A stretch of DNA of 14,421 bases from Paenibacillus sp. UBA6285 (GTDB lineage Bacteria > Bacillota > Bacilli > Paenibacillales > Paenibacillaceae), in the NCBI GenBank assembly GCA_002438345.1, contig DJUJ01000175.1:3221-17641 (forward strand), read 5' to 3'. Both the position numbers and the translations under genes were made by a program. The first letter of the stretch is position 1, and each line of letters starts with the position of its first letter. Positions 5,993 through 12,918 of the stretch are shown here, one piece after another. A model generated the notes under the pieces. That model made no database searches. It saw nothing but the letters and a program-made list of their open reading frames with translations, and had not been told where the DNA came from.

Positions 5993-8374
5993 TTACTGCT
6001 CACCAATCATAAGCTTGTAGGTCTGGCCAGCGGTAGTAGGAAAGCTCACCATTCCATCTACGGAACGGTCATACTTCATCTCGTGGTCACCATTACTCAC
6101 CATGAGCTTAGCATCGGTGCCGATCACACAATCATTACCCAGTAAGGAGCTAATCTGAGCTTCCACGAGATGCCCTTTATCCCACTGAATGCTAACTTCA
6201 AAGCCGCCGCGGGCACGCAGCCCCGCTACACTTCCCTCCTGCCATTCATCTGGAAGTGCGGGCAGCAGTTCGAGATAGCCGCGGTGAGATTGCAGTAACA
6301 TCTCAGCAATTCCGGCAGAAGCGGCGAAGTTACCGTCAATTTGGAATGGTGGATGTGCGCCAAGCAGATTGGCATAAACGCCGCCGTGACAATACTGTTC
6401 TGACTCCCCGTCCTTCACCAGCCGCAGCATATTTGAGAGCAGACGTAGTGAGCGGTTACCATCCCCGAAGCGACTCCATAGGGCAACTCTCCAGCCCAGA
6501 CTCCAGCCTGTGCTCTCGTCCCCGCGCCGTTCAAGCGATGTTCTTGCCGCAGCGAACAGCTCAGGGGTCTCTTCTTCCGACAACTGCCGGCCTGGATAGA
6601 TGCCGACCAGATGCGAAGTATGTCTGTGATACATATCCTCATCCTCAAAGTCAATGGACCATTCCTGCAGTTGTCCGTACTTGCCAATCTGCAGAGGCAA
6701 GAGACGTTCGCGGGCACTCGCCAGCTCTTCACGCAAAGCCTCATCCGTTCCAAGCGTTACAGATGCCTCGATACAATTCGTGAACAGCTCCCAGATGAGT
6801 GAAATATCCATAGTAGCACCTGCGCTGACTGCAGCTAAGCCCTCCCCTGTCCGGAATTTATGCTCCGGGGAAGTGGACGGGGAAGTCACAAGTCTACCGT
6901 TGCTATCGTCAATAAGCCAGTCCAGTGCGAACAGAGCCGCCTCCTTCATCACGGGATAAGCTGAAGTCCGTAAATATTCTTCATCTCCGCCAAAAGCATA
7001 ATGCTCCCAGAGATGCTGTGTCAGCCAAATGCCACCCATCGGCCAATACGCCCAGCTTGGGTCTCCGTCACCGTAGTCACCAACCGGTGCTGTTTGTGCC
7101 CAAAGATCTGAGTTGTGATGAGCCACCCAGCCTCGGGTGCCATAATTAACCCGAGCGGTCTCCGCACCTTTCTTGGCCATATTACCGACCAAATCCAATA
7201 ACGGCTCATGACATTCTGCCAGATTACAAATTTCAGCTGGCCAATAGTTCATCTCTGTATTGATGTTCAGTGTATAGTTGCTGCTCCATGGCGGACGGGT
7301 AACCGCATTCCATATTCCCTGAAGATTGGCAGCTTGCGTTCCGGGACGCGAGCTTGAGATCAGCAAATAGCGCCCATAATGAAAGAGCAGTTCGACAAGG
7401 CCCGGATCTTGTGCCGAGTAAGTCGTAATTCGCTGCTCCGTGGATATCGCCTCCGGGGCTAGCGACTTACCCAGCTTAAGCTTCACCCGATCAAAAAGTG
7501 ATCGGTAATCGGCAATATGCGCTTGAAGCAGGCTATCATAAGACTTGCCTTTCCCTTCTGTCAAGAAAGAAGCAGCAATAGCCGAAGCATCTCGCCCGTC
7601 AACTCCCGGGATTTTATCATGACCGTTAAAGCCTGTAGCCGCACTGAAATAAAAGGTTGCCGTCGTCGCTCCCAGTAGATGAATCCCACTGCCGTCAACT
7701 GTTACTTCACCGTCTTCCGCCGTTACGGAGAGTTGACCTTCGAAGGCCATTCCCTTGCTGTCCCCAGGTTTTCCGTATCTGATGGGATCGTCGCTCCCGA
7801 AATAACTCGGATCTACATGCTCCGGCGCAGTACCCGACAGTACAAAGCTGTCGCCTTGCGAGCGAAGACTGTGCCGAAGCGGACTGTCCAGAGAAGCATG
7901 CACATTCAGCGCCCCCGGCGCATTTGAGGTCAAACGCAGCACGAGCAACTGATCAGGATGTGAAGCGAACATCTCACGGGTGTAAGTAACATTGCCAATC
8001 CGATATTCAATGCGGTGAATCGCATTTTCCACATCAAGTGTACGCTGATAGGAATGATAAATACCACCATGCTCAAAACGAAGTAGTAGATCTCCAAAAG
8101 GCAGATACGATTGGGTGTACGGACCCAACATTTCTCTGGTCATGGTGTCCGCATCTTCATAGCGGCCTTCCTGAATCAGCTTTCTGACTTTTGGTAGAGC
8201 TTCCTTGGCACCAGGATTGTTCCCATCCTTTGGAAATCCTGACCAAAGTGTATCTTCGTTTAGACTGATTTTCTCCTGTTCCACACCACCGAAGATCATA
8301 CCACCCAGACGGCCATTCCCGATCGGAAGCCCTTCGGTCCATACGCTTGCTGGCTTGTCATATTGAAGTTTCAT
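5993..8374 (-). CDS. GH95 alpha-L-fucosidase / alpha-L-galactosidase
   Basis: A 793-aa inverting glycosidase, full length for family GH95, which removes terminal alpha-1,2-L-fucose (or, in some members, alpha-L-galactose). An N-terminal beta-domain opens with [19 protein letters not shown] and LNEDTLWSG. The (alpha/alpha)6 barrel then carries [13 protein letters not shown] with the Asn370/Asn372 pair, LQEW with the expected general acid Glu571, HRHTSHL, and [10 protein letters not shown] with Asp680. These correspond in family terms to the N, N, E and D active-site residues of Bifidobacterium AfcA. No signal peptide, so it acts in the cytoplasm. The start has GAGGGAG eight nt upstream and lies 15 nt after the GH110 stop, making it the second gene of the operon. 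Which sugar it prefers cannot be told from this reading. Confidence 0.94.
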   Translation of the reverse strand: MKLQYDKPASVWTEGLPIGNGRLGGMIFGGVEQEKISLNEDTLWSGFPKDGNNPGAKEALPKVRKLIQEGRYEDADTMTREMLGPYTQSYLPFGDLLLRFEHGGIYHSYQRTLDVENAIHRIEYRIGNVTYTREMFASHPDQLLVLRLTSNAPGALNVHASLDSPLRHSLRSQGDSFVLSGTAPEHVDPSYFGSDDPIRYGKPGDSKGMAFEGQLSVTAEDGEVTVDGSGIHLLGATTATFYFSAATGFNGHDKIPGVDGRDASAIAASFLTEGKGKSYDSLLQAHIADYRSLFDRVKLKLGKSLAPEAISTEQRITTYSAQDPGLVELLFHYGRYLLISSSRPGTQAANLQGIWNAVTRPPWSSNYTLNINTEMNYWPAEICNLAECHEPLLDLVGNMAKKGAETARVNYGTRGWVAHHNSDLWAQTAPVGDYGDGDPSWAYWPMGGIWLTQHLWEHYAFGGDEEYLRTSAYPVMKEAALFALDWLIDDSNGRLVTSPSTSPEHKFRTGEGLAAVSAGATMDISLIWELFTNCIEASVTLGTDEALREELASARERLLPLQIGKYGQLQEWSIDFEDEDMYHRHTSHLVGIYPGRQLSEEETPELFAAARTSLERRGDESTGWSLGWRVALWSRFGDGNRSLRLLSNMLRLVKDGESEQYCHGGVYANLLGAHPPFQIDGNFAASAGIAEMLLQSHRGYLELLPALPDEWQEGSVAGLRARGGFEVSIQWDKGHLVEAQISSLLGNDCVIGTDAKLMVSNGDHEMKYDRSVDGMVSFPTTAGQTYKLMIGEQ

Positions 8375-8389
8375 TCGTTCTCTCCCTCA

Positions 8390-10102
8390 CTATCTGTCAT
8401 GAAATAAATTATCGATAATTTCGACCTCGCTGCAGGCGGTTAAACGTATCGCATCCTCAACACTGGAAAGACGGCCCATGCTCTCCCCACCGGTGACAAT
8501 TTCGTTAGCACTGAAGACCAGTCTGCGGGTACTCTTGGCACAAAGGGTCAGCGTATCGTCTGTGACGAATTTGTTATTCTTAATTACAATTCCCCTATGT
8601 ACGGGAGCGCTCTCATCAACCTCTGTGTTCTCTGGCGAAATTAAAATAACGGGATCTTCAAGGCGACCACACTCTATAAAACGGTTCCCAGTGATCGTCA
8701 AATCCGTCACCTTGCCAGACTCATACCAAGACTCCGCATCCAGAGCAATCAGAATCGCACTCATTTGCATCCGTTCAAAAACATTCTCCTTAATCTCTAC
8801 TTTACGCCGGGTTGTCACAAGGATGCCACGGGTCGGTACCCGTGCGAGGTGATTATTCACGACTTCAACCTCTGGTGTCCAGGTTACATTCTCGATCACA
8901 TCATGGCTGCCAATCCCTTCAGGAATCGGCTGTGCTAGGGTCAGCATGAGCTCCCGCGGGTTTATACGCTTAACCTCTACCACTTCGTTAGCCGCATAGG
9001 TAGTCAGAGAGCCAGAACGAACAAATTCAATTTCGTCTCCTGGATAGAAGGCCAGAAAACCGTAGGTCTGCGGATGCATGAAGCGAACCTTCACCGTATT
9101 TGCCGATGTCTGCTCCACGATCCGTAGATAGGTACCATGGACATTGACGACATCATCATGTGAACCGGCAAAATGGCTGTCCGCAACGGTAATTTTGCCT
9201 CGGCAGCTGGACATGTGGATGAAATCCGCAAAGCCAGTAACCGTTCGTCCGGTTTCCAGGCGCGGCGCAATATCCATGCGTTGAAAGGTGAGATTGTCGC
9301 TAAACTGACCCACAACACCAAGTCCGTGTAGAAAATGCAGCCCCACATTGCTGAAGGTGATGTTGGAGCTTTCCACAATGAAGACACCTACCTGATCGCG
9401 AATACCATCACGGCTTTGCAGGACATGCCCGGCGACAACCTCAGGTTGATGATCAAAATGCAAGCGGAGCTTCATCGGCTCCAGCTCTTCAACAGACTCA
9501 GTCAGCTCCGACCAGTTGTCCATCCGCCAAGTCGTATTGCGTAGTGGGTCATAGGTCTGCATCGGTCCTTCCGAGAAGCTCCAGCCCTCACCGATCCAGA
9601 ACAGCTTGCCATCCCTGATCTCATAACGCGAATCGGGGTGAACCTGGACATCGAAATAATGAGTACCGCTTTCAGTAATCGTCATTTCTGTCACAGTCGG
9701 CCGAGCGTAATCGGTATGTAAATTGTGAATCTCTATATTTTTGCATCCATCCAGCAAGAACATAGTCTGCTTGCCATGGAAGATAAATAGAGATCCATTA
9801 CCCTCAAACGTTAAATTGTGCATCCCCTTTAGTAGAATTCCTATTGTCTTGGTAACATCAGGATTCTCTTCTTCACTGGTAGTGTTGGTGATGTAGTAGG
9901 GTTTCCGGATCGCCTTTTCCGGATAGAAATGATAGCAGCCTTTCGGACAATCCAGCAGGACCGGCCCAGCTATTTCGGCGGCAGCCTGAATGGCTTTAGT
10001 CATGGCCGGCTGAGCATCCAAACCGGAATCCGGTAAGACACCATAATCAGTCAGGCGGATTACTGTAGGAGACGACTCGACGCTGTGTTCTGCAAAAGAC
10101 AT
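8390..10102 (-). CDS. GH110 alpha-1,3-galactosidase-like, cytoplasmic
   Basis: A protein of about 570 aa with the right-handed beta-helix organisation of GH110 exo-alpha-1,3-galactosidases, which remove terminal alpha-1,3-galactose from blood-group-B or linear alpha-Gal glycans. It opens with a pectate-lyase-like DYGVLPDSGLDAQPAMTKAI. Then come HGKQTMFLLDGCKNIEIHNL with DYARPTVTE, ADFIHMSSCRGKI, and GSHDDVVNVHGTYLR, followed by helical-coil repeats. Asp293, Asp316 and Asp317 (numbered from 10102) have the spacing of the three catalytic aspartates I recall for the Pseudoalteromonas enzyme. No signal peptide, unlike the exported Bacteroides enzymes. The ATG at 10102 is taken as start; in-frame TTG codons at 10114 and 10108 sit better relative to AAAGAAAG and remain possible. 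First gene of the operon with GH95. Confidence 0.85.
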   Translation of the reverse strand: MSFAEHSVESSPTVIRLTDYGVLPDSGLDAQPAMTKAIQAAAEIAGPVLLDCPKGCYHFYPEKAIRKPYYITNTTSEEENPDVTKTIGILLKGMHNLTFEGNGSLFIFHGKQTMFLLDGCKNIEIHNLHTDYARPTVTEMTITESGTHYFDVQVHPDSRYEIRDGKLFWIGEGWSFSEGPMQTYDPLRNTTWRMDNWSELTESVEELEPMKLRLHFDHQPEVVAGHVLQSRDGIRDQVGVFIVESSNITFSNVGLHFLHGLGVVGQFSDNLTFQRMDIAPRLETGRTVTGFADFIHMSSCRGKITVADSHFAGSHDDVVNVHGTYLRIVEQTSANTVKVRFMHPQTYGFLAFYPGDEIEFVRSGSLTTYAANEVVEVKRINPRELMLTLAQPIPEGIGSHDVIENVTWTPEVEVVNNHLARVPTRGILVTTRRKVEIKENVFERMQMSAILIALDAESWYESGKVTDLTITGNRFIECGRLEDPVILISPENTEVDESAPVHRGIVIKNNKFVTDDTLTLCAKSTRRLVFSANEIVTGGESMGRLSSVEDAIRLTACSEVEIIDNLFHDR

Positions 10103-10126
10103 GATCAACACCAACTTTCTTTGTAT

Positions 10127-10140
10127 TGTAAACGCTTTAT
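10127..10140. promoter_or_regulatory. cre site (CcpA catabolite-repression operator)
   Basis: TGTAAACGCTTTAT agrees with the cre consensus TGWAANCGNTNWCA except at the last two positions, and has the central CG and TGTAA half-site intact. It begins at the predicted transcription start of the GH110-GH95 operon, where bound CcpA would block initiation or early elongation. Glucose repression of the operon is therefore expected. Confidence 0.7.
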
Positions 10141-10147
10141 TACAGGC

Positions 10148-10176
10148 AGTATAATACTGTCGATTAAAATAATCAA
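10148..10176 (-). promoter_or_regulatory. Sigma-A promoter of the GH110-GH95 operon
   Basis: On the minus strand TTGATT (10176-10171) and TATACT (10153-10148) are 17 nt apart, with 4 and 5 matches to consensus. The -35 overlaps the stop codon of the SGNH remnant (10175-10173). Start near 10141, leader about 40 nt. Confidence 0.75.
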
Positions 10177-10514
10177 TTGTACATCAGCTTCAGAATGCGC
10201 AGGCTGGTGCCTTTACTCTGTTTATCCTTTTCCCCTGTAATCCGCACAGTAACCGGCAATTCCTGACGTTGTTTCTGGATTTCGAACATAGCAACAATAG
10301 GCCGAAACGCAAGCGGACACCATTCGTCGAATAAGTTAACCGCACTAAAGGGACCGCCATTGAGTGAATATTCGAATATTCCACTATCCGGGCCATAGAA
10401 CAGTAGCAGACCCACACTCTGTCCGGTTACTGTGTAAGAAAAAGATGCCTCTCTGTTGTCTGTATATACGTGCTCCGTTTCAAATCGCCAGTTCCAAAGC
10501 CTTTGACCATGCTT
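10173..10514 (-). pseudogene. C-terminal remnant of an SGNH/GDSL-type esterase
   Basis: From just after the TAG at 10517-10515, an open minus-strand frame of 113 codons reads LWNWRFETEHVYTDN, then LLLFYGPDSGIFEYSLNGGPF and LFDEWCPLAFRP, ending SKGTSLRILKLMYN before TAA. This resembles the C-terminal jelly-roll of SGNH hydrolases acting on acetylated carbohydrate, with the GPD.G..EYS.DGG..., LFD.WSP..HRP and SKGN..RI..F..N pattern. The SGNH catalytic domain (GDS, GxN, DxxH blocks) is absent, so it is a dead 3' end. A short GTG-initiated version (10415) could still be translated but would lack function. It overlaps the GH27-like remnant, marking a deletion junction near 10480-10500. Confidence 0.6.
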
Positions 10515-10683
10515 CTACATCGCCGCGTGCATCACGGCTCAAGTTGTCAATCCCCGACCCAGGGGTCACGCTGTCGAATTTGACAAAATCGATCCCCCAC
10601 TCTTCAAGCATATCTGCAATGGAATCCACATACTTCTGGGCACATGGATTCGTGAAATCAATTTTATAAGTAGATAGGAACAT
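10480..10683 (-). pseudogene. Internal fragment of a GH27-like alpha-galactosidase
   Basis: A 67-codon minus-strand piece reading TYKIDFTNPCAQKYVDSIA, then EEWGIDFVKFDSVTPGSG and GDVEAWSKALE. This matches the barrel region around the nucleophile of GH27/melibiase enzymes: IDFTNP.AQ.Y......L..WG.DF.K.D, where the Asp of VKFD would be the nucleophile, and the D...WSKAL helix. Everything before TYK and after SKALE is missing; the frame upstream stops at 10695-10693. It is directly fused, out of frame, to the SGNH remnant. A dead relic of a third alpha-galactosidase in this locus. Confidence 0.65.
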
Positions 10684-10828
10684 TTCGGTATTTTACGTAC
10701 AAATAACCCAAAAACAGAGGGGGCAAATAAACAGCGTAACAGACATAATTCCCTCGATCCTAAGGAACTTAATGAAAACACTGTACCCTGGTTATATTTG
10801 GATAATCATAAAACAAACTCTTGTTTCC

Positions 10829-10868
10829 TTGTTCCAGTGATGAAAATCACTTACTATATTGGTAAAAT
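10829..10868 (+). promoter_or_regulatory. Possible promoter and dyad upstream of the receptor gene
   Basis: GTGAT-GAAA-ATCAC (10837-10850) is a perfect 5-bp dyad lying between hexamer-like elements. TTGTTC (10829-10834) and TACTAT (10852-10857) are 17 nt apart; TAAAAT (10863-10868) is an alternative -10. None is strong. The dyad could be an operator. The rest of 10684-10936 holds only an unexplained open frame without a start codon. Confidence 0.3.
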
Positions 10869-10936
10869 AAAGAATAATTTAAAGATACAATCCACGCAGT
10901 ATCGATGAATTATATGCTGAAGAAAGGGAGAGTACA

Positions 10937-11779
10937 TTGAAGTTGGATTTGGATGGATTAAATGCTGATTCCTTAACTTGTATGCTTAAGGCATCTTTTT
11001 CATTGGAAAATTGGGATGCTATGATTGAAATTGCAGACACGTTGATCACACAGATTGCAATCATATATGAGACAAGCAGTAACACAATGAGAGAACAAAA
11101 ACTGAAGCGGAGTATTCCCTATTATTTTGGATTTAGCTTATGTTCAAAAGGAATCGCACTGCAAAAGCTCGGAAAGTATCCTGAAGCTAGAATGTGTATT
11201 TTAGAATATTCTAAATTAGGCTGGATCAAAGGGTTAGATGAAGAAGGAAATAATGAAGTCAAATATTACCGTAATATTGCAAAAGCCAATGCCTACGTAC
11301 TCGACCTTCTGGAAGGCAAGACTGGAATCCTAGAGGAGTATGTTGAATTTATTAGAAACAGCGCTAAGGAAGAGTTACTGCCAGGACTAATAACCATCTT
11401 GGAATCTTCTATAAAATATAATTATTCCGTAGATTGTATTCTGATAGAATTCGAAATAAACGTTAACGCTATTGTAGAACAAGGAACTAAAGAGAGTATA
11501 AGGTATTTTGTGGATTACAAATTCTTGCTGGCGATGTACCACTACAAACAGGAGAATATGTACGATGCAGTTAACACAACTCTAGAAACTTTACTATCAA
11601 GTATTAAGCTGAAAGATGATACAGGCTTTAAGAAAGCAGCAGCATTATTTGAGATCCTTAGAGACTATGCTAATCAATCACAGCTCCAAGTGCATCACAA
11701 CATAATGAAAACCATAATAGAGAGGGAGTTTACTAATGAAAAAGAGATTGTTCTTGCTGACCGTCGTAGTCTTGGTTAG
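10937..11779 (+). CDS. TPR-type quorum-sensing receptor (RRNPP/Rap-like)
   Basis: A 280-aa all-helical protein, probably cytoplasmic, with no signal peptide or membrane segment. Helical pairs such as LTCMLKASFSLENWDAMIEIADTL, FGFSLCSKGIALQKLGKYPE and later KFLLAMYHYKQENMYDAV have the A..L...G.Y.EA spacing of TPR units. These are the peptide-binding fold of RRNPP receptors (Rap, NprR, PlcR, PrgX, AimR). The start is TTG at 10937 with AAAGGGAG five nt upstream. The frame stays open for 18 more codons upstream without a standard start, so an N-terminal domain may have been lost. No HTH is visible. Its 3' end overlaps a small secreted-peptide gene by 44 nt, the standard arrangement of receptor and pro-peptide. 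Base composition is more AT-rich than the glycosidase genes. Its targets are unknown. Confidence 0.75.
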   Translation: MKLDLDGLNADSLTCMLKASFSLENWDAMIEIADTLITQIAIIYETSSNTMREQKLKRSIPYYFGFSLCSKGIALQKLGKYPEARMCILEYSKLGWIKGLDEEGNNEVKYYRNIAKANAYVLDLLEGKTGILEEYVEFIRNSAKEELLPGLITILESSIKYNYSVDCILIEFEINVNAIVEQGTKESIRYFVDYKFLLAMYHYKQENMYDAVNTTLETLLSSIKLKDDTGFKKAAALFEILRDYANQSQLQVHHNIMKTIIEREFTNEKEIVLADRRSLG

Positions 11780-11870
11780 TTCCAGCTTAATGATCGCCTC
11801 TGCAAGTGCTTCTGCAGTCGAATCGGGTTCCGCAACTTACACCGTTAACAATCACGGAATGGGACATTGA
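11736..11870 (+). CDS. Secreted quorum-sensing pro-peptide (Phr-like), 44 aa
   Basis: A 44-codon gene whose ATG (11736) lies inside the 3' end of the receptor gene, in another frame, with AGGGAG about 8 nt upstream. The product begins MKKRLFLLTVVVLVSSSL, a positively charged N-terminus plus hydrophobic core. It continues with SASASA, a signal-peptidase-like site near residue 27, and ends in a short polar tail, SATYTVNNHGMGH. This is the layout of Phr-type pro-peptides: export by Sec, then proteolysis to release a C-terminal penta- to octapeptide that is re-imported and binds the TPR receptor. NNHGMGH, NHGMGH or HGMGH are candidate mature forms; the exact cut is not known. A strong terminator follows 23 nt later. 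Too short for most gene callers. Confidence 0.8.
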   Translation: MKKRLFLLTVVVLVSSSLMIASASASAVESGSATYTVNNHGMGH

Positions 11871-11892
11871 TTGAATTTTAATAAAGCGGATT

Positions 11893-11943
11893 AAAACAAA
11901 GGAGTGATTATCCAGTTATTGGGGAGTCACTCCTTTGTTTTTT
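11893..11943 (+). terminator. Terminator of the receptor/pro-peptide operon
   Basis: ACAAAGGAGTGA (11896-11907) pairs perfectly with TCACTCCTTTGT (11927-11938), extended by A-T pairs, with a 19-nt loop and a TTTTTT tail. It ends the two-gene unit. Confidence 0.93.
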
Positions 11944-12004
11944 CAATCAAGGGTGCTTACGTGATTTATCTACCACATGCCAATAATGCGTTGCTTCCTC
12001 ATCC

Positions 12005-12145
12005 TTATTTCAGATATTTCTCTAAGGTTCTCCGTACGGTTCCTGGACCTGCCAGCATTTCCAGGAACATAGTCTCAATCTTGCCACCTAGGCCAATCTC
12101 ATACAACGGAACCGAATCCGTCAGCGAGTACCCCTTCGTATCATT
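12005..12145 (-). pseudogene. Unidentified C-terminal protein remnant
   Basis: A minus-strand frame reads NDTKGYSLTDSVPLYEIGLG, continues with IETMFLEMLAGPG, and ends in RRTLEKYLK before TAA at 12007-12005. The composition and helix pattern look like the real C-terminus of a folded protein, not chance. The reading loses sense upstream at a hairpin (12162-12198), and no start codon with a ribosome binding site precedes it. I do not recognise the family. Probably a leftover 3' end. Confidence 0.45.
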
Positions 12146-12155
12146 TCCTGCACAC

Positions 12156-12203
12156 AAAAATGCAGTCTCAGAATTCTTTTCAGAACTTCGGAGACTGCTT
12201 TGT
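12156..12203. terminator. Bidirectional hairpin with T/A-rich flanks
   Basis: GCAGTCTC (12162-12169) pairs with GAGACTGC (12191-12198) around a 21-nt loop. TTTGTCTT follows on the plus strand and ATTTTTGTG on the minus strand. Its position across the edge of the remnant at 12005-12145 suggests it came from a neighbouring deleted gene. Confidence 0.5.
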
Positions 12204-12263
12204 CTTGAATCATACTATTGTTAACTGATCGTTAACCCACCACTTGCATACCCTGCAACATTA

Positions 12264-12305
12264 TTAACAAGTGGCTCCTGTATCACCTGTTGCTCCGGTG
12301 GTTCC
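12264..12305 (-). pseudogene. Tiny collagen-like GXT-repeat remnant
   Basis: On the minus strand the codons read GTTGATGDTGATC and then TAA. That is four Gly-X-Thr triplets of the kind found in bacterial exosporium/BclA-like collagen proteins. Codons upstream (as far as about 12400) are open but do not look like a protein. Either a last scrap of such a gene or chance; the region 12206-12458 otherwise holds nothing recognisable. Confidence 0.3.
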
Positions 12306-12458
12306 TGCCAATAATATGACAACCTTAAATATCCTTAATCGGCTGAAATCATTCCTTTCAAAACCTGGGACTTGCAGCCGTGCTGCTGGTCAGCTATTCC
12401 CGTAAATCAACCTGAATCTCCAGTATTAAAGAGAGTCTTTACATATAGCATTAAATGC

Positions 12459-12495
12459 AAAAACGAGTACATGTATGAGATATGCACTCGTTTTT
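12459..12495. terminator. Bidirectional terminator
   Basis: AAAAACGAGT (12459-12468) and ACTCGTTTTT (12486-12495) are exact complements, with partly paired loop bases (ACAT/ATGC). On the minus strand it lies 20 nt after the stop codon of the remnant at 12515 and would have ended that gene. Confidence 0.8.
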
Positions 12496-12514
12496 CTTAC
12501 TAGTCATTGTCAGT

Positions 12515-12676
12515 CTATCTCTCTTGTACCATACACTCCATGATAAGATCTGCGGATTCTTCAATAGATGTGCTGGTAACATCAATATCGTTAGGGCAAA
12601 TAGCCGGTGTTTACGGATTTGCCAAAGTTCTATAGGAGGTTTGATTCCTAGAACCAACGGCCAGTTGACAATTGCC
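12515..12676 (-). pseudogene. C-terminal remnant of an unidentified protein, with an internal stop
   Basis: One minus-strand frame reads [20 protein letters not shown], then a TAA near 12612, then TPAICPNDIDVTSTSIEESA and on to DLIMECMVQER before TAG at 12517-12515. The NDIDVTSTSIEESADLIM segment looks like the end of a P-loop nucleotide-kinase-type protein (a D.T..SIEE.A..I pattern), but this is weak evidence. It joins the truncated ppdK start with almost no gap, which marks a deletion junction near 12680. Confidence 0.4.
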
Positions 12677-12683
12677 ACCTTGG

Positions 12684-12857
12684 CTTGTAATAGCTTTTGC
12701 AAGCATCCGTGGTGATCGTAAATCCCGGCGGAATGGGCAGCCCAAGTGCTGTCATCTCAGCCAGGTTCCCACCCTTTCCTCCCAAAAGCTTGACCATAGA
12801 GGCATTTCCTTCTTCAAACAGGTAGACCTGCTTCTCTGTAATTTGTTCAGCCGACAT
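12684..12857 (-). pseudogene. ppdK: Pyruvate, phosphate dikinase, truncated to its first 58 residues
   Basis: From the ATG at 12857, which has GAGGG about 10 nt upstream, the sequence reads [21 protein letters not shown], then [20 protein letters not shown] and DACKSYYK. This is the very recognisable start of the ATP-grasp domain of PPDK, which interconverts pyruvate and phosphoenolpyruvate. Homology stops at about 12684, after which the frame continues for 11 unrelated codons to a stop. The normal enzyme is roughly 880 residues, so about 94 percent is missing, including the swivelling phospho-histidine and PEP domains. It lies 61 nt downstream of the malic enzyme gene on the same strand, suggesting a former malate-to-pyruvate-to-PEP pair. 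Confidence 0.8.
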
Positions 12858-12918
12858 CCTTGTATTCCCTCATCCACAGCAGCTCTTATTTTTGCCGGAA
12901 CACGTTTCTATTCAGAAA

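Noticed and set aside
5764..6012. 82-codon plus-strand open frame
   Set aside because: Runs through the operon terminator and into the GH95 stop region; no homology pattern.
6256..6783. 175-codon plus-strand open frame
   Set aside because: Antisense within the GH95 gene, low-complexity Arg/Ser/Pro-rich translation, no ribosome binding site.
11904..12224. 106-codon plus-strand open frame
   Set aside because: Begins inside the terminator stem of the quorum-sensing operon and runs antisense to a better protein-like reading (12005-12145).
12451..12715. Small open frames of 77-83 codons on both strands
   Set aside because: Cross a terminator and a deletion junction; the better reading is a degraded minus-strand C-terminus in another frame.
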